Assembly: GCA_030762175.1 (NCBI GenBank)
Contig: CM060838.1
Location: forward strand, 14,638,001-14,702,000
Direction: 5' to 3'
DNA: 64,000 nt
Source: Metallyticus violacea
Taxonomy: Eukaryota > Arthropoda > Insecta > Mantodea > Metallyticidae
A program made the position numbers and the translations under genes. Below are positions 48,776 to 60,009 of this stretch, one piece after another. Numbering within the stretch: position 1 is the first letter of the stretch; each line of letters opens with the position of its first letter. Under the pieces are notes generated by a model. The model searched no databases and was not told where the DNA came from. It saw nothing but the letters and a program-made list of their open reading frames with translations.

Positions 48776-50363
48776 GAAGTCACAATTGAGGCAATTATGT
48801 AGACGGTAGTTCTTTTTTTTTTCTCTTCTTTTTCATACTCGCGAAAAATGAAAAATAGCTTGGATTTAATGCAATAGCATGCCCAAAAACATCTACCTAC
48901 TTGAAAGTGCAATTCAGCACATTTTATTGCTCTGGTAACTGATTTTTAATGAAATTTATAACTCACTCAGCGCCAGACCATCCGTTGAAATTTAAGGGAG
49001 AAGATCTGACGTAGAAGCACATCTAATTTATTGATATCTATTACCTGCTAATATTTAGAAGATTATGAATGAGATATCTGCTTCTTGCGAACACTTTAAA
49101 CTATGCGATTTGTGATAGTATTAATTAAAAATTGCTGGATTGACAAAATATGGGGAAAAAAAAAAAAAAAAAAAAAATGAGCTCATGCTCAGGGATATCC
49201 TTTGACATCGATGGTATCGGGTTATTGAGATCTCATCTTTATTGAAAACTTAATTCCTTCACCGTTAGACTGAGAATGTGGAACCTGAATTTTTAGGAGT
49301 AAGTTTTATATTTCGGGAAATAAATTGTTTTGGAAATTTATAGATTTTTTGGCACATCTTATAAACATATGAGCTAACGGCTAGTCAACCTAGTTATCCG
49401 AAAATTCCGTAATTCGTGTTTTCGGAGTTTTAGCGTTTCATTTGAATATTTTGTTCATATTGATTATGTTATACATACCCCAAACATATACAGTTTTTTT
49501 CATTCAGTATAATTTCCTAAGAAATCAGTAGTTGGAACCCGGAATCGAGTGATATCGAATTTTAGCTTGAGAAGCTAAACAGCAGTTTATAAATAGTTTA
49601 GTTGATACACATGTATTCGTGATATTTGAAATTCTGTATGTAAACACAAGCTGAATAAAGTATGGAATCTGCGTTTGATGTATTCTAAATGTAGGGAATA
49701 TAGGTCCCAAGGACATGCCGTGCAAAGAAAACGAAGGCTAGCTGGATATTCGAGTTTGTCACGCGACTAAATATGAATATATAGCTCTGAAAGTCGTTTA
49801 ACTGGCCGAACACGCTAAGCGCAAATGCAGCATTTATGGCTCTATCACAGCATTTGTTGTATCTAGGGCATCTGCAAGGCGATACATGTTCTTACGCATT
49901 CCGTTGCATTGTTCTTTTAAAGAGAGACTTGTGTTTGGGGCCAAGAGCATAATTCACCATGTACTGTATGTAGACTTTCCATAAAATACTCCGCCTGCGC
50001 TCGCTCTCTGCGGTATGATGGTGCCAGAGTTGAATAGCCCTCGAAAAATATAGTAATAATAATAATAAATATAATAATAATCTTAATCACACGCTTATGA
50101 AGATAAATCAGAGAATGGGGCAGAGATAAATCATTAAAATAATGCTATCTAAAATGGTGAACATGCCTAAAAATTCTTAATTTTCGAAAATGATATTGAA
50201 ATGTTTTCCGTTCGCTCCGAGAGAGGCGTTGCAGTGCCTAACTACATTTTGATTCACACGTCGCAACTGTTTGCAAAATGTTGACTAGTTCTGGCATATT
50301 GTTTTGCAGTGTATATATATATATATATATACTATTAATAGAGTAATAAAAACTTCTAAAAAG
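48776..50363. other. unassigned region
   Basis: A 22-base poly(A) tract at 49156-49177 and a (TA)n tract at 50311-50330, otherwise nothing. Confidence 0.4.
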
Positions 50364-50642
50364 CATAAAAACTCATAAAAACACTCAGAGTGCAATATAA
50401 AAAGGTTCACATAAAATTTCACACTAAAAACCGTAAAATTGAACACTAAAATCACAGTATATTTCGAGCTTGGCTCTTGGTCACGTGATGAAAATGAACT
50501 CATGAACTTCATTTTCATCACGTGACCAAGAGCCAAGCTCGAAATATAGTGTGATTTTAGTCTTCAATTTTACGGTTTTTAGTGTGAAATTTTATGTGAA
50601 CCTTTTTATATTGCACTCTGAGTGTTTTTTATGAGTTTATAT
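50364..50642. repeat. near-perfect palindrome, ~135-bp arms, 9-bp spacer
   Basis: The left arm runs 50364-50498 and the right arm 50508-50642. Shared blocks on the left are actcagagtgcaatataaaa, aatttcacactaaaaaccgt and tcgagcttggctcttggtca, with their reverse complements on the right. Only a few mismatches. A diverged single arm lies at 52816-52948. Confidence 0.92.
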
Positions 50643-50851
50643 ATATAATGTTACCATACGCACTTGTGTTTTAACTTGCCTCACTAATAATGATGATCAT
50701 AGTTATAGGGATCGAATAACCCACAACTTTAATTACTCTCTGACTTATCACATCGCATTTTGCATCATACACATTGGTTCCATTCAAAACAAATGAAGAG
50801 AGTTTACATTTGAAACATTTGCATAGGACAGTGTTGCAAGTCAATTACAAA

Positions 50852-50985
50852 ATGGAGGAAACTATTGCTTTGTGCAGTTGCTGCCGCTTGCGCTGTTATT
50901 ATGAAGAAAATGAGAGGAAAACAGCAAAGCGCAGTTGTTGGACAAGCCAATTTTGCTGAAAAGGTAATGTCAGTGAAGGCGGTCA
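50852..50985 (+). pseudogene. possible PIF/Harbinger transposase N-terminal relic
   Basis: The frame reads MEETIALCSCCRL, then YYEENERKTAKRSCWTSQF before a stop and KGN. The acidic start, hydrophobic run, charged run and KR-S-x-W pattern resemble the N-terminus of Harbinger-type transposases. Too short and decayed for a firm call. It may be chance. Confidence 0.2.
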
Positions 50986-51039
50986 AAGATTTAGACATTT
51001 TGTGAGCATATCACCAAATTACTTTGAAAAAAAAATGAC

Positions 51040-51200
51040 TTAATAATCCTAAGTATGGCCGTGGGTCCCGTGTCTTAGATTTACGGTACGTAAAAGAACT
51101 TCAAGCCTGAAAGAAGAGACCTCTGAGCAAAATTGATCGGCCCTGAATTGAATGGGACGCTGATGTTAAAGAGCGTCCGCAAATAAAATAAATCAACAAG
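51040..51200 (+). mobile_element. SINE A, 5'-truncated with internal deletion
   Basis: Starts at aatcctaagtatggc. The 23 bases holding cttccttcggaagggaagt are absent, and the rest (ccgtgggtcccgtgt, gacctctgagcaaaatt, gaatgggacgctgatg, aaataaaataaatcaa) follows the family. Confidence 0.9.
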
Positions 51201-52095
51201 AGGCATAAAGATGTCCACCATCGGCAATAACCAGTCTTCAAGTCTTAAATCAACCAGGAGGCATGCAGATGCCCATCATCGTCTGCAAGTCTTAGAGAGA
51301 AACAAAGTATAGGTTCCTTTTTTTCCTATGACGTGATGATAGGTGTTGACACGATAGTTGGGCTCAACTGTACGAGACATTACCCGAGTGACCGGCGTAA
51401 TCGCAAAACACTAGGCAGTAAAACCGGCCATTTCGATGCCTCCCCTGATGGTCGTATTTATTGCCGTAAAGGAAGCAGCAAGGGTTAGTGAAGGGGTGGA
51501 ACCGCTGAGAGACAGTGAAGTAATTGGAATTTACGACCTAGCGTTCCAAGTATATGTGGCGATAAAATGAAAGGATTTCATATTTTGCTCGTACCAGACA
51601 TGTGGACATGTTAGTGCTGTTTCCCCTCGGTTCAAACTTAATATAACAAAATCATCATTCGTGTACTAAACGAGTTTTAAGATTACCTAAAACCATAGGG
51701 TCTGTTCTAGATAGTTACTGCATACAAAATATCACAGTATCGCAAACTTATTTTACATACGGGTCTTTCATTTCAAAACTTGTCAATGTGAATAACCACA
51801 TCTTTAAAATAAAGTCATTTAAGAAATAAACACCCGTTTATTTATTGGAGGAAACGTTTAAAACCAATGTACACTAAATTTAAGTTTTACATCCTAACAC
51901 CTAGGTACCTCGTTTTTGAAATGTCACAAGCATTACTGCTTTATATAAGAGGATTGATTTGTTAAGACAGTTGTTTTCTATTGTTGCTTGTCATTATGTA
52001 TCCTTAATATTGTTGTTTGCTTTTGAATAGAATAAAAAATTAGTATGCTGCAGAATGAAAACACTATTTTGGATAAAATTATATGTATATATATA
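51201..52095. other. unassigned region
   Basis: Two short related stretches (taaatcaaccaggaggcat and aaatcaacaagaggcataa) flank 51185-51270 and suggest a small local duplication. No gene. Confidence 0.4.
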
Positions 52096-52793
52096 CCGAA
52101 GGTGCCAAAAATATACACACACATTCACAGTAGACATGTATTTAATATATTTCAAAGTTGGACCGAAAAACAACAGTAAGGTGTGGTATGATGTTCTGTA
52201 AACAGACTTGACTCACATACATTATGATAGCGTTGCTACGTGACAGGTAAATCAACAATGAACAAATGAAGCCAAGATTATCGTATGGTGTTCTGTAAAC
52301 AGATATGACTGACATTACGTAATGCTAGCGTTGCTACAACAAAATGGAGCCAAGATTGTCGTTTGAACAGCAGAAAACAATTTTGAAGTGGTATTGGAAA
52401 ACCGAGAATGTTGTTGAAGTTCAAAGGCAATGGAGACGTGTGTACAGAACAGAATCGCCAATGCGAGTAACAATTGCACGCATTCGAGACAAATTTGAGA
52501 CTCGTGGTACCTTATGCGATGTTCACAAGGGCAGACCAGCTACACTGGCAGCACTTCCGGAAGAAAGTGAAACGGCATCGCTGAGAACACTTTCCCAAAC
52601 GTTGCTCAATCAATAGCTCAACGTACTCAGAAGTGTCTGGACGCCAATGGTGGGCATTTTGAGCTGCTGTTGTAACTGTAGAAGTCTAAAATGATTGGTG
52701 CTCATCATTTTCTGTTTGCGTGAATTCGGTTTTTTTATGTTAACATAGTTTTTTTTCTTTGCTTGAAATGTGTATACATTTTTGGCAACTTCT
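52096..52793 (+). mobile_element. internally deleted mariner/Tc1-like element
   Basis: About 700 bp. The left terminus ccgaaggtgccaaaaatata and the right terminus, whose reverse complement is gaagttgccaaaaatgtata, form TIRs next to TA. Between them lie a duplicated leader (52184-52283 and 52281-52361), an N-terminal transposase frame and the fused last codons of the same gene. Too short to be autonomous. Confidence 0.8.
52344..52676 (+). pseudogene. transposase N-terminus (DUF4817 type) joined to C-terminus
   Basis: A 90-codon frame from ATG 52344: MEPRLSFEQQKTILKWYWKT, then NVVEVQRQWRRVYRTE and TIARIRDKFETRGT. This is the helix-turn-helix start typical of DUF4817-bearing mariner/Tc1-like transposases. 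A stop follows at 52614. In the +1 frame the sequence reads QRTQKCLDANGGHFELLL and then TAA (about 52619-52676), which is the end of such transposases. The whole catalytic core is therefore missing and the two ends meet near 52605-52620. Confidence 0.85.
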
Positions 52794-52815
52794 ATATATA
52801 CACACACATTCATGG

Positions 52816-52948
52816 AATAATAAAAACTCTATAAAGCATAAAAGTCATAAAAAGCACTCAGGATGCAATATTAAAAAGTTCACTCTAAAAACTGTAAAAC
52901 TAAACACTAAAACCACACGATATTTCGAGCTTGGCTCTTGGACACGTG
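52816..52948 (-). repeat. single-arm relative of the 50.4-kb palindrome
   Basis: Shares aaaagcactcaggatgcaat, gttcactctaaaaactgtaa and atatttcgagcttggctctt in the order of the left palindrome arm, so the core unit is about 135 bp. It lies next to the deleted mariner-like element. Confidence 0.8.
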
Positions 52949-55430
52949 CAAGAGTTTACTTTAGTTAGGTAGTTACTTAGACTTGTTAGTTTTGAAATGA
53001 AGGTCCTGTATAACTGAGAGCAGATGATGTCACCAATAAACAATATCAATACTTAAGAAAGATAAGAGGGAAGTAGTGCAATGGACGTAAACGATGATAC
53101 TAAATTTGTTGTTGCTACCTGCTCTACCATGACTGGAGTAAAAGAGAGGGTATTATAGTATTTTAGTTACGCTTCAGTAATTTCAGGAACATGTAATTGT
53201 GATTTCCCTTTGTCGATTTCAGTTTTAGGTTTCTGTAAACTAAACTATCTAAAACAGCTAAAGTGACATTTACAAACGAACATAGAGAATTTTGTTTATA
53301 TCAATACTCTACTCATCCTCATAGCCAAAATCAATCTCATATGCTGTTTATTTCGTTTTTATATATTTCCTTACATAACCTCACCCTGCACTGTTGCAAA
53401 GGACTTTCTGAAACAAGTGTATGCACGTCTTTTATGATTCTAAATTAATCTAAAACAAACTCGTCAACGAGTCGATGTCTGCAAACAAAATCCCAGAGGA
53501 GATCGTTTCTGAAAGTAGTTTGTGATATGTTACTTAACGTATATCTCTACCCATGCTAAAGGATCTAAATCAACGCCGAGCGGAATCCGAGATATACCAT
53601 GCCCGCACAGCACAGCAGCGCGTTTTCGATCGATGGCGTTGTGTTATGACGACTTTGCGGGTTGCTAACCTCTAGTTTCACTCGGGGCTGTGCACCCTTG
53701 AGCTAAACCACCAATCAGACAAAATAATTTCCCTCATGAGGTCATACTATACGGAATTACGAGGTATTGTGCATTTTAAGTTTGTTTCAATTAGGCATAA
53801 CATTATGCCGAACTCTGTTCAATAATTGATCTGAATGCAGATATTTTGCAGCATCGCTGCTATGCTTTAATAAACAAAAAGTTAACTCTTTTTCAAAATT
53901 TTTAGCGCACTGTCAAAAGTATTCCAAGCAAAAAAAATTTAGCTTTTAAATAGAATCAAAATCCTAAGTAATCCGCTGTACAGTTTAGATCAGTGGATCT
54001 CACACTTAACTCATTTGTGAATCTCCCTATCTCGCTGTCACGGATCCATCAAAATTTTACTCAAAGTTCAAAACCCCAAATTTCAGTCCTATGTTTTTCT
54101 AAAGTTGTTAATTACTAATTTGCAAATTTTAAAGGTATAAACAAATAAATACTAACATTTTCAATATTTATCTTTCATTGTAGAATAGTACAATAATAAT
54201 AATAATAATAATATAAAATAAGAAAATGTATAAATTGCATAACATTAATGATATAATAGCACTAACAACATACAGAATGGCCCAAAAGACACTACCTTAA
54301 ACTTATATTATGCTTTTAATCTCCCAAAGATTTCAAAATACCGCCTTTCACTTGTCAGTTAGTCACTAATGTAAATACCATTTGAGAATTGCCGGCTCAG
54401 ATGATACAGATATTGGCAACGTTTCTGAAGAGTGGCATATTAATACATTTGAATTAAACACCTCCTCTAAATCTAAGGATTTGTGTCAAATTCGAATGCT
54501 GATAAAAGTGGATAATGGCTATTGAACGTAATGAACTATAGTTTGAAGAATTAAGTACTGGTGGGAGCTGGAGAGATGGCTAGCGACGTATGCGGAGAGA
54601 TGGTTTTATCTGTCAAGTAAAACATTACGCACTGCATGTCTATCATCTATTCAAATACTTAAGATTCGGCCCATTTCTTTGCGTTAACAAAAGCAGAATA
54701 TTAATAGTGAACAGCTGTACTTTATTAACATATTCCTCTGACTAGCTATCTCTCCAGCTCCTAGCAGTGATCCCCCCTCCCTGTTGTCGGCGTTATATTA
54801 TTTAATAAATCATTTTACTGTAATTTATTTTATATTTTTACATACTTAGTAAAATATTAAAACTCAAATCTAATGACCAAGCACTAGAACTGCGCTGAAT
54901 TTGAATTTAATGACTTGTAACTAACCCAAGGGATTCAAATGACTTCCTACAATGGAGAGTGGAGGTCAGAACGACTGAGGTGTTATTATTTAATGACGTA
55001 CACACACCTCTGAATAGCTTTAATTGCTACAGAGGGAGACCACGTTTATTTACTTTTTTCAGTGAAGGGACTGGTGATGCGTTGTATTTTTCTGGCTTTA
55101 GAAAACAACGTACGAAAATAATTTATAAGTACGCGTATCGTTTTGGCTACAGTTCAACTACTGGCAACAAGAATGAATTCAAGTCCATTTGTAGGGTGTT
55201 TCAACAGGGGATGATGATCTTGAGGCTCGGCATCATTGACATCAAATAACAATACAATATGACAGAGGATTTAAACCCATTAATTGTAGTATAGAAAGCA
55301 ACATTACACAAATCATAATGACGGAGATTTAATAAGTATATGGAGTCAAATAGGCTTACTGATGATTTTATTTACAAATTTTACATTCTATAACACTCAG
55401 TGTGATACGTGTGGCATTGTACAATGAGAC
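52949..55430. other. unassigned region
   Basis: Mostly AT-rich with an (AAT)n tract at 54192-54212. GC-richer patch at 53570-53700. A 96-codon frame at 54959-55249 has no known motif. Confidence 0.35.
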
Positions 55431-55439
55431 TTGACCCCA

Positions 55440-56210
55440 ACGAACCCTCAGATGGGTTCGATTGTCTCCCCATCTGAGAGTTTATCCAGGTTTTCCCCAG
55501 TCCCTCATAAATCCCCGTAAGGGGGGGGGCGACTTCGGTCGTTGCTCTTCAGAAGCTCCTGGTGCGGGCTCTGCGGACCCTGAGTACCCGTGGTACTTCT
55601 GACGTTAGTAGAAGCAGCCGGGCCGGACTTGAAACGAGCCCCTCCCGCAAGGGAGTTGCCCGGATTGGGTTGGACTCGGCTTGGCAGTGGTCAGGGAACT
55701 CACGGGAAATTGAGTACTCACGACGACAGCGTATCCCAGGGGAGTGCCTATGGCGTGTACCCTGGGGGCAGGTTCACCTGAATCGCTGTCGTTCGTGGGG
55801 AGGTGGTGGCTTCCTTAATGCTGGGGTAACTCACCCCTTAAGTGAGTAGGCCAAGCTAGTACGGCCTATCTACCAGTGAAATACTGGCAGCTAGGTGCGC
55901 TCGGCTTCTGAAGCTAAGTTCACTTGGCCCGTCTGGGCGTCGCAAACATCTGCAGCCGAACGGCTGGTCGGAATAGCTTCTAGGTGACCTCCTAATGCAA
56001 AAACCTACAGGATGCGCAGACCTCTGTGAAAAGATAGAATACCACAACATCCCACGGTAATTGAGAGGGGGGATCCCTTTATAAAAGTCCCTCATAAATG
56101 GCAAATACCGCGGAGGTACCCTAGCTTAGGTCTGGAACGCTTCCTTGCTTTAACAGTATCCATCGCCTGTGATGCCTCAATACTTAAAACGGGCTTAAAA
56201 AATGCTGTGT
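55440..56210 (+). mobile_element. SINE B-like element split by an insertion
   Basis: The left part (55440-55512) has a degraded head (gggttcgattgtc) and the body piece atccaggttttccccagtcc. The right part (56086-56210) resumes at agtccctcataaatggcaaa and runs through aggtctggaacgcttccttg to the tail. The 573-bp insert between them is listed separately. Confidence 0.75.
55513..56085. mobile_element. 573-bp GC-rich insertion with a 14-bp target duplication
   Basis: agtccctcataaat occurs at 55499-55512 and again at 56086-56099, bracketing a strongly GC-rich segment unlike its surroundings. It starts ccccgtaa followed by a G run and ends ggatccctttataaa. It has no poly(A) tail, TIRs, tRNA-like boxes or credible long frame. 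A 14-bp duplication fits target-primed reverse transcription. It could be a short internally deleted LINE derivative. The family is unknown. Confidence 0.7.
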
Positions 56211-56215
56211 TATCT

Positions 56216-57724
56216 GAAGAAGGCCAAGAAGTTGTAATGCCTGAAAGTTGGTAAACAGCGATTCCCTGTGTAATCGTCATTGACAATCAGCGCCAAGAAA
56301 GTAATAATATTTGAACTTAAAACGCGATATCAGTCATAAAATTGCCTAAGATACAAAATACCTTCACAAGCTAAGAAGCTGCTATAGATATACGCATGGA
56401 AACTAACCTATGTGTGCCAGATCTTTAGACAGGAATTCATTAGCACCATATTACAAATTGTCTAATAACCAGTGTGAAATATTTTTTTTAAATAAATTAT
56501 TAAATTAATCGCACTTATTTGAGTAATAGGTAGGTTTAGTTCTATCAATGTGTAAAAATGTCAATTTCAGGCAATTTTTGTCTCTAGTCCTCATAGTTAT
56601 GTACGTGCATTAAATCTGCTATCATACATATACGTTCTCTTAGTTTAACAAATACGTATAAACTATAAAATGTCACAATATAATATTTCTAATATTTTCA
56701 TTGCTCTTTTGTGGAGATGAAACATTTTATAACTTGCAGCACTATAAGACCATAATCGTACACCATACATTAAATGATTGTGGAAGTATGCAAGTTAAAT
56801 AGCTTTTATTGTATCACATAATACTTTGAAGAGCCGTAAAGCTGGATTACTGATATGAACACTCCCATTACAATTTTGTATATAAGTTAAATCCAAGCAA
56901 GTAGGGGGGGGTTCTACTTTTGGAATGGAAGAGAGAGAGAACACGGTTGATCCCACCCATAAGGTCTGTTAACTCACTGAACAATTTTTTACCGGTCATA
57001 CGTCTTGCCCAAATTGTTCCGGGCAGTTTGTACACGTCGTTAGGGTACAAACTCGTTTCAATGTACTTTTCGATTGATTTGAATTCACGAAGTCGATTGT
57101 CGTAAAATCCTCTCAGGAAAACCCCAGAACTCTGGCAGCAACCATCATAATGAGTACAAAGGAACAAAGAACAGGAAAACTCAGTTATGGTCCAGGAAGT
57201 GGGATGCGGAGATCTTACTGTAATGTTAATGAACAGTTGTAGGGGAGTTTCAGTCGGTGGCAAAGGACTTAGCTAGCTGGTCATTAAGAGGACCGTGGTT
57301 GCGGCATTTGAGCCGGACAAGGCACATCCCAATTATTTTAGACTTCCGCATGAAGTGCCTCGATTTAGCTGTAGCAGTCACTTTCAAGGCAGGACATTCC
57401 TCTTAAACATGGTCTTTGTAGACGCACAAGGCGAGCTGGAGGGCACTTTGTAGGCACAGATTCACAGCTAAAGCAGGTATATAGCTATAATGGAATAAAT
57501 GTAAAAATAAACGAAAGGCGTTCTCTTCAGCTTTATCTTACAAGACAAGGTGCAGTACGTTGATAAAGAGAACACAACCAAACTTGGTCCCTCTGAAAGA
57601 CCTCAAAACTGCACATCCAATCACAACCTAGAGCTCCTTTATGACCTGCAGAATATTCTTTTATAAAGGTAAAGTGCACAAATGCTAGTTGATAAGGGAG
57701 ATATAATACTGGTCCACTCAAAAA
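56216..57724. other. unassigned region
   Basis: A 131-codon minus-strand frame (56868-57263) is the longest open frame here, but I recognise no motif and it lacks a splice context. No other feature. Confidence 0.35.
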
Positions 57725-58205
57725 TTCATGAGCAGTTCGGAAAGTCTTAAGTTCAAATCATTTGAGGCCGGCCCTTGGATATTTTCTTGGATTTACCCGG
57801 TCGCTTAGATGCACCATTCCTTCTCACGAATTTTTCCGTTTTCCAATTCATATCATTTCATTCCATTAGATTTTTTTTACATGATCGAAGTGCCGGCGAG
57901 GTTGGCTGGTACAGTGTGAGAGTGGGTTGCTCTATAGAGAGTTTTCTGCTACCGCCCGACACCATACTAGGAAACGGCCGTTCTTTTGAGCTCGGAACTT
58001 CACGGAGGGTACTCTGCGGGCATAGGGGTGTTCAATATTAGGGATCCACCTACGTCTGTGTCTCACCGCCAGGTGTCTCTAATCTCATCTCATCATCCGG
58101 GAGATACTTCTACTAGAAGCGTGAACACAAACGGCCAGCACTTGAGCAAGGCTGGAATACCCGCCCCCCTCCTCGTCTCTAACAATGCAACCCAATCCAA
58201 AGGAA
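57725..58205 (+). mobile_element. SINE C
   Basis: B-box-like aagttcaaatca near 57750. The body has catttcattccatt and ggtactctgcgggcataggg. The 3' end is acaaacggccagcacttgag, then ctctaacaatgcaacccaat. The order matches the copies at 23001 and 27643. Confidence 0.65.
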
Positions 58206-58925
58206 CACAACAGAGTTACGTTTACATGCAAACTTATGGATGCCATAATGTTATTGGAGTTGAAATATGAACTGCAGACAATTTTAAAATATGAAAATTT
58301 TACTGTTTTGGAATAAATTGTATTTCCACACTATTGTCCCCAACCTTTCCTTCACCTTGATGCCTTGCTATATATTGCAGAGTATGAATTTCAAAAGTTC
58401 GGCAGCAAAACTAATAAAAAACGACAAAAAAAACTTATTTTATAGGCATTAATTGTTCTTCACCACATTATATTATCACAAGTTGAAAGAATAGCCTAAT
58501 AACTGCTTATTGTAATGGTTAAAATTGTGTCGGATCTTTTAATAGCTTCTAGAATTATATGAGAAAAAAATTGCCCCGTTTACTTATATAAGTATATTAA
58601 ATTGCATCATAGACAAAATTTTGCACTTTTTGATACAAAAACGTTTTCTTATTTGTACGTAATGTTAATAAACACTGAACATTTCTGTTCGAAAGGTAAA
58701 TCGTAAGAATGTACTGTAGTGATGTAGATAGGAGCGAGAACCATTTTTAATGCTTTAAAGTATTGTTTACCTAAATTTAAGTCGTAAATTTCCATCAGCC
58801 TAAATTCTGCCAAGTTTCCTGTGGTTTTTGTCTAGGTAGAGTAATTAGAAGTCGTAATTGTGTTTTTGATATTCATAATCCAAAACCGAGCAATGCTCTA
58901 AATGCTCAATGATGATGGTGATGAT

Positions 58926-58956
<31 letters not shown>

Positions 58957-59379
58957 TAACAACAATATAGCTACCTCGAATATCAGCTGTGACAAAACAC
59001 ATTTCAAGTTTACAGTTTTCAATTTTTGGGTTCACATTTAAAATTATTTCGACTACCGTTTGTACTTATTTCTTTGTGCAATTTATTTTACATTGTCAAT
59101 TTTGCACGTGGTAGTCGCCGAAATAACTTTAATGCGTGTTTTAATTGTATAGACGTGTTCAGCTAGAGCTGTTTATAAGTTTATTTCTTTTACCATCATT
59201 GTTCTTTATGATGTGCTTGTAACAATTCCTCCGTTCCACCCCACTGAAATACCTACAATTATAATATATTAAATATGCAAACCTAATTATATTTTGACAT
59301 TGTAATATAAAGATTATATTTATGTCATAAGTTTTAACTTCAATGTAAGAATTGTACATAGGATAAAGTTATTTAGTCT
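58206..59379. other. unassigned region with (AAT)n
   Basis: (AAT)n at 58927-58961, otherwise AT-rich with no gene. Confidence 0.4.
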
Positions 59380-59870
59380 TTTATAACGGAAGCTTGGAAA
59401 GCCAACAAAAGGGTCATAAAACCTCTATTCAGGGGAAGTAGACCAAGGGTCGCATGTGAAGTCTCTTTCTGTTTTAAAATGGTTCACGTGGTAAGGTTAA
59501 TAAACCTGAAAGATTTTTAAACTAGTTAAGGTCTCTGAACCCGACAAACATTGTACTGTTAGTCTTTAAACAAGTCTGTGCTAAAAAAATGTTTTAAACT
59601 TTCAAAAAATAGCGAATGACACGTGGGGCAGTTGAATTTAAAATCAATCAATGTTATATGGACATATTTTGAATTTGAAAGATTTTGGATGTAATAAAAT
59701 ACCTATATATATATCACATTGCTTGCCTATCTACACTATTGAACTCCTCTCCTACTCCTGTTGAGTACGAGTCAACAAAAAATCAGAAATCACCTGCGAT
59801 ATCGTTGTCATTCAAGCGTGGGCAACAAAACCGAACCGACCAATAATCATTCTACAAAATCACTTCAAAA
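59380..59870 (+). mobile_element. LTR-like remnant, retrotransposon copy 2
   Basis: Matches copy 1 at 30510-31407 in order: ggaagcttggaaagccaaca, ttgtactgttagtctttaaa, actttcaaaaaatagcgaat, a TATA-rich stretch, ttgagtacgagtcaacaaaa and ttgtcattcaagcgtgggca. Shorter than copy 1, mainly because the CAGTT-rich block is missing. Confidence 0.6.
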
Positions 59871-59992
59871 TTGGCACGACAACATGAGGCTACTCGACGT
59901 TGACAACAAATCGCTACAAAATTGGTGCCCAAACTGGGCACATAGCCGAGAGCCTATTAAACAGCTTCATCATTTAGCGCCAACGTGGGGCC
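59861..59992 (+). other. three PBS-like sites in tandem
   Basis: ttggcacgacaacatgaggc (59871), ttggtgcccaaactgggcac (59922) and ttagcgccaacgtggggcc (59974) are spaced about 51 bp. Each is preceded by a cttcaaaa-like block. The third is the closest match to the tRNA-Lys complement, and its downstream flank matches copy 1. No retroviral-type reading frame follows. Confidence 0.6.
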
Positions 59993-60009
59993 ACGAATAA
60001 AGCGTTTCA

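Noticed and set aside
56868..57263. 131-codon minus-strand open frame
   Set aside because: No recognisable motif, no acceptor/donor pair or start context that stands out. Length is within chance for 64 kb.
59761..60000. 79-codon plus-strand frame with internal repeats
   Set aside because: It runs over the LTR end and the tandem PBS-like sites, and the peptide repeats only mirror the DNA repeat.
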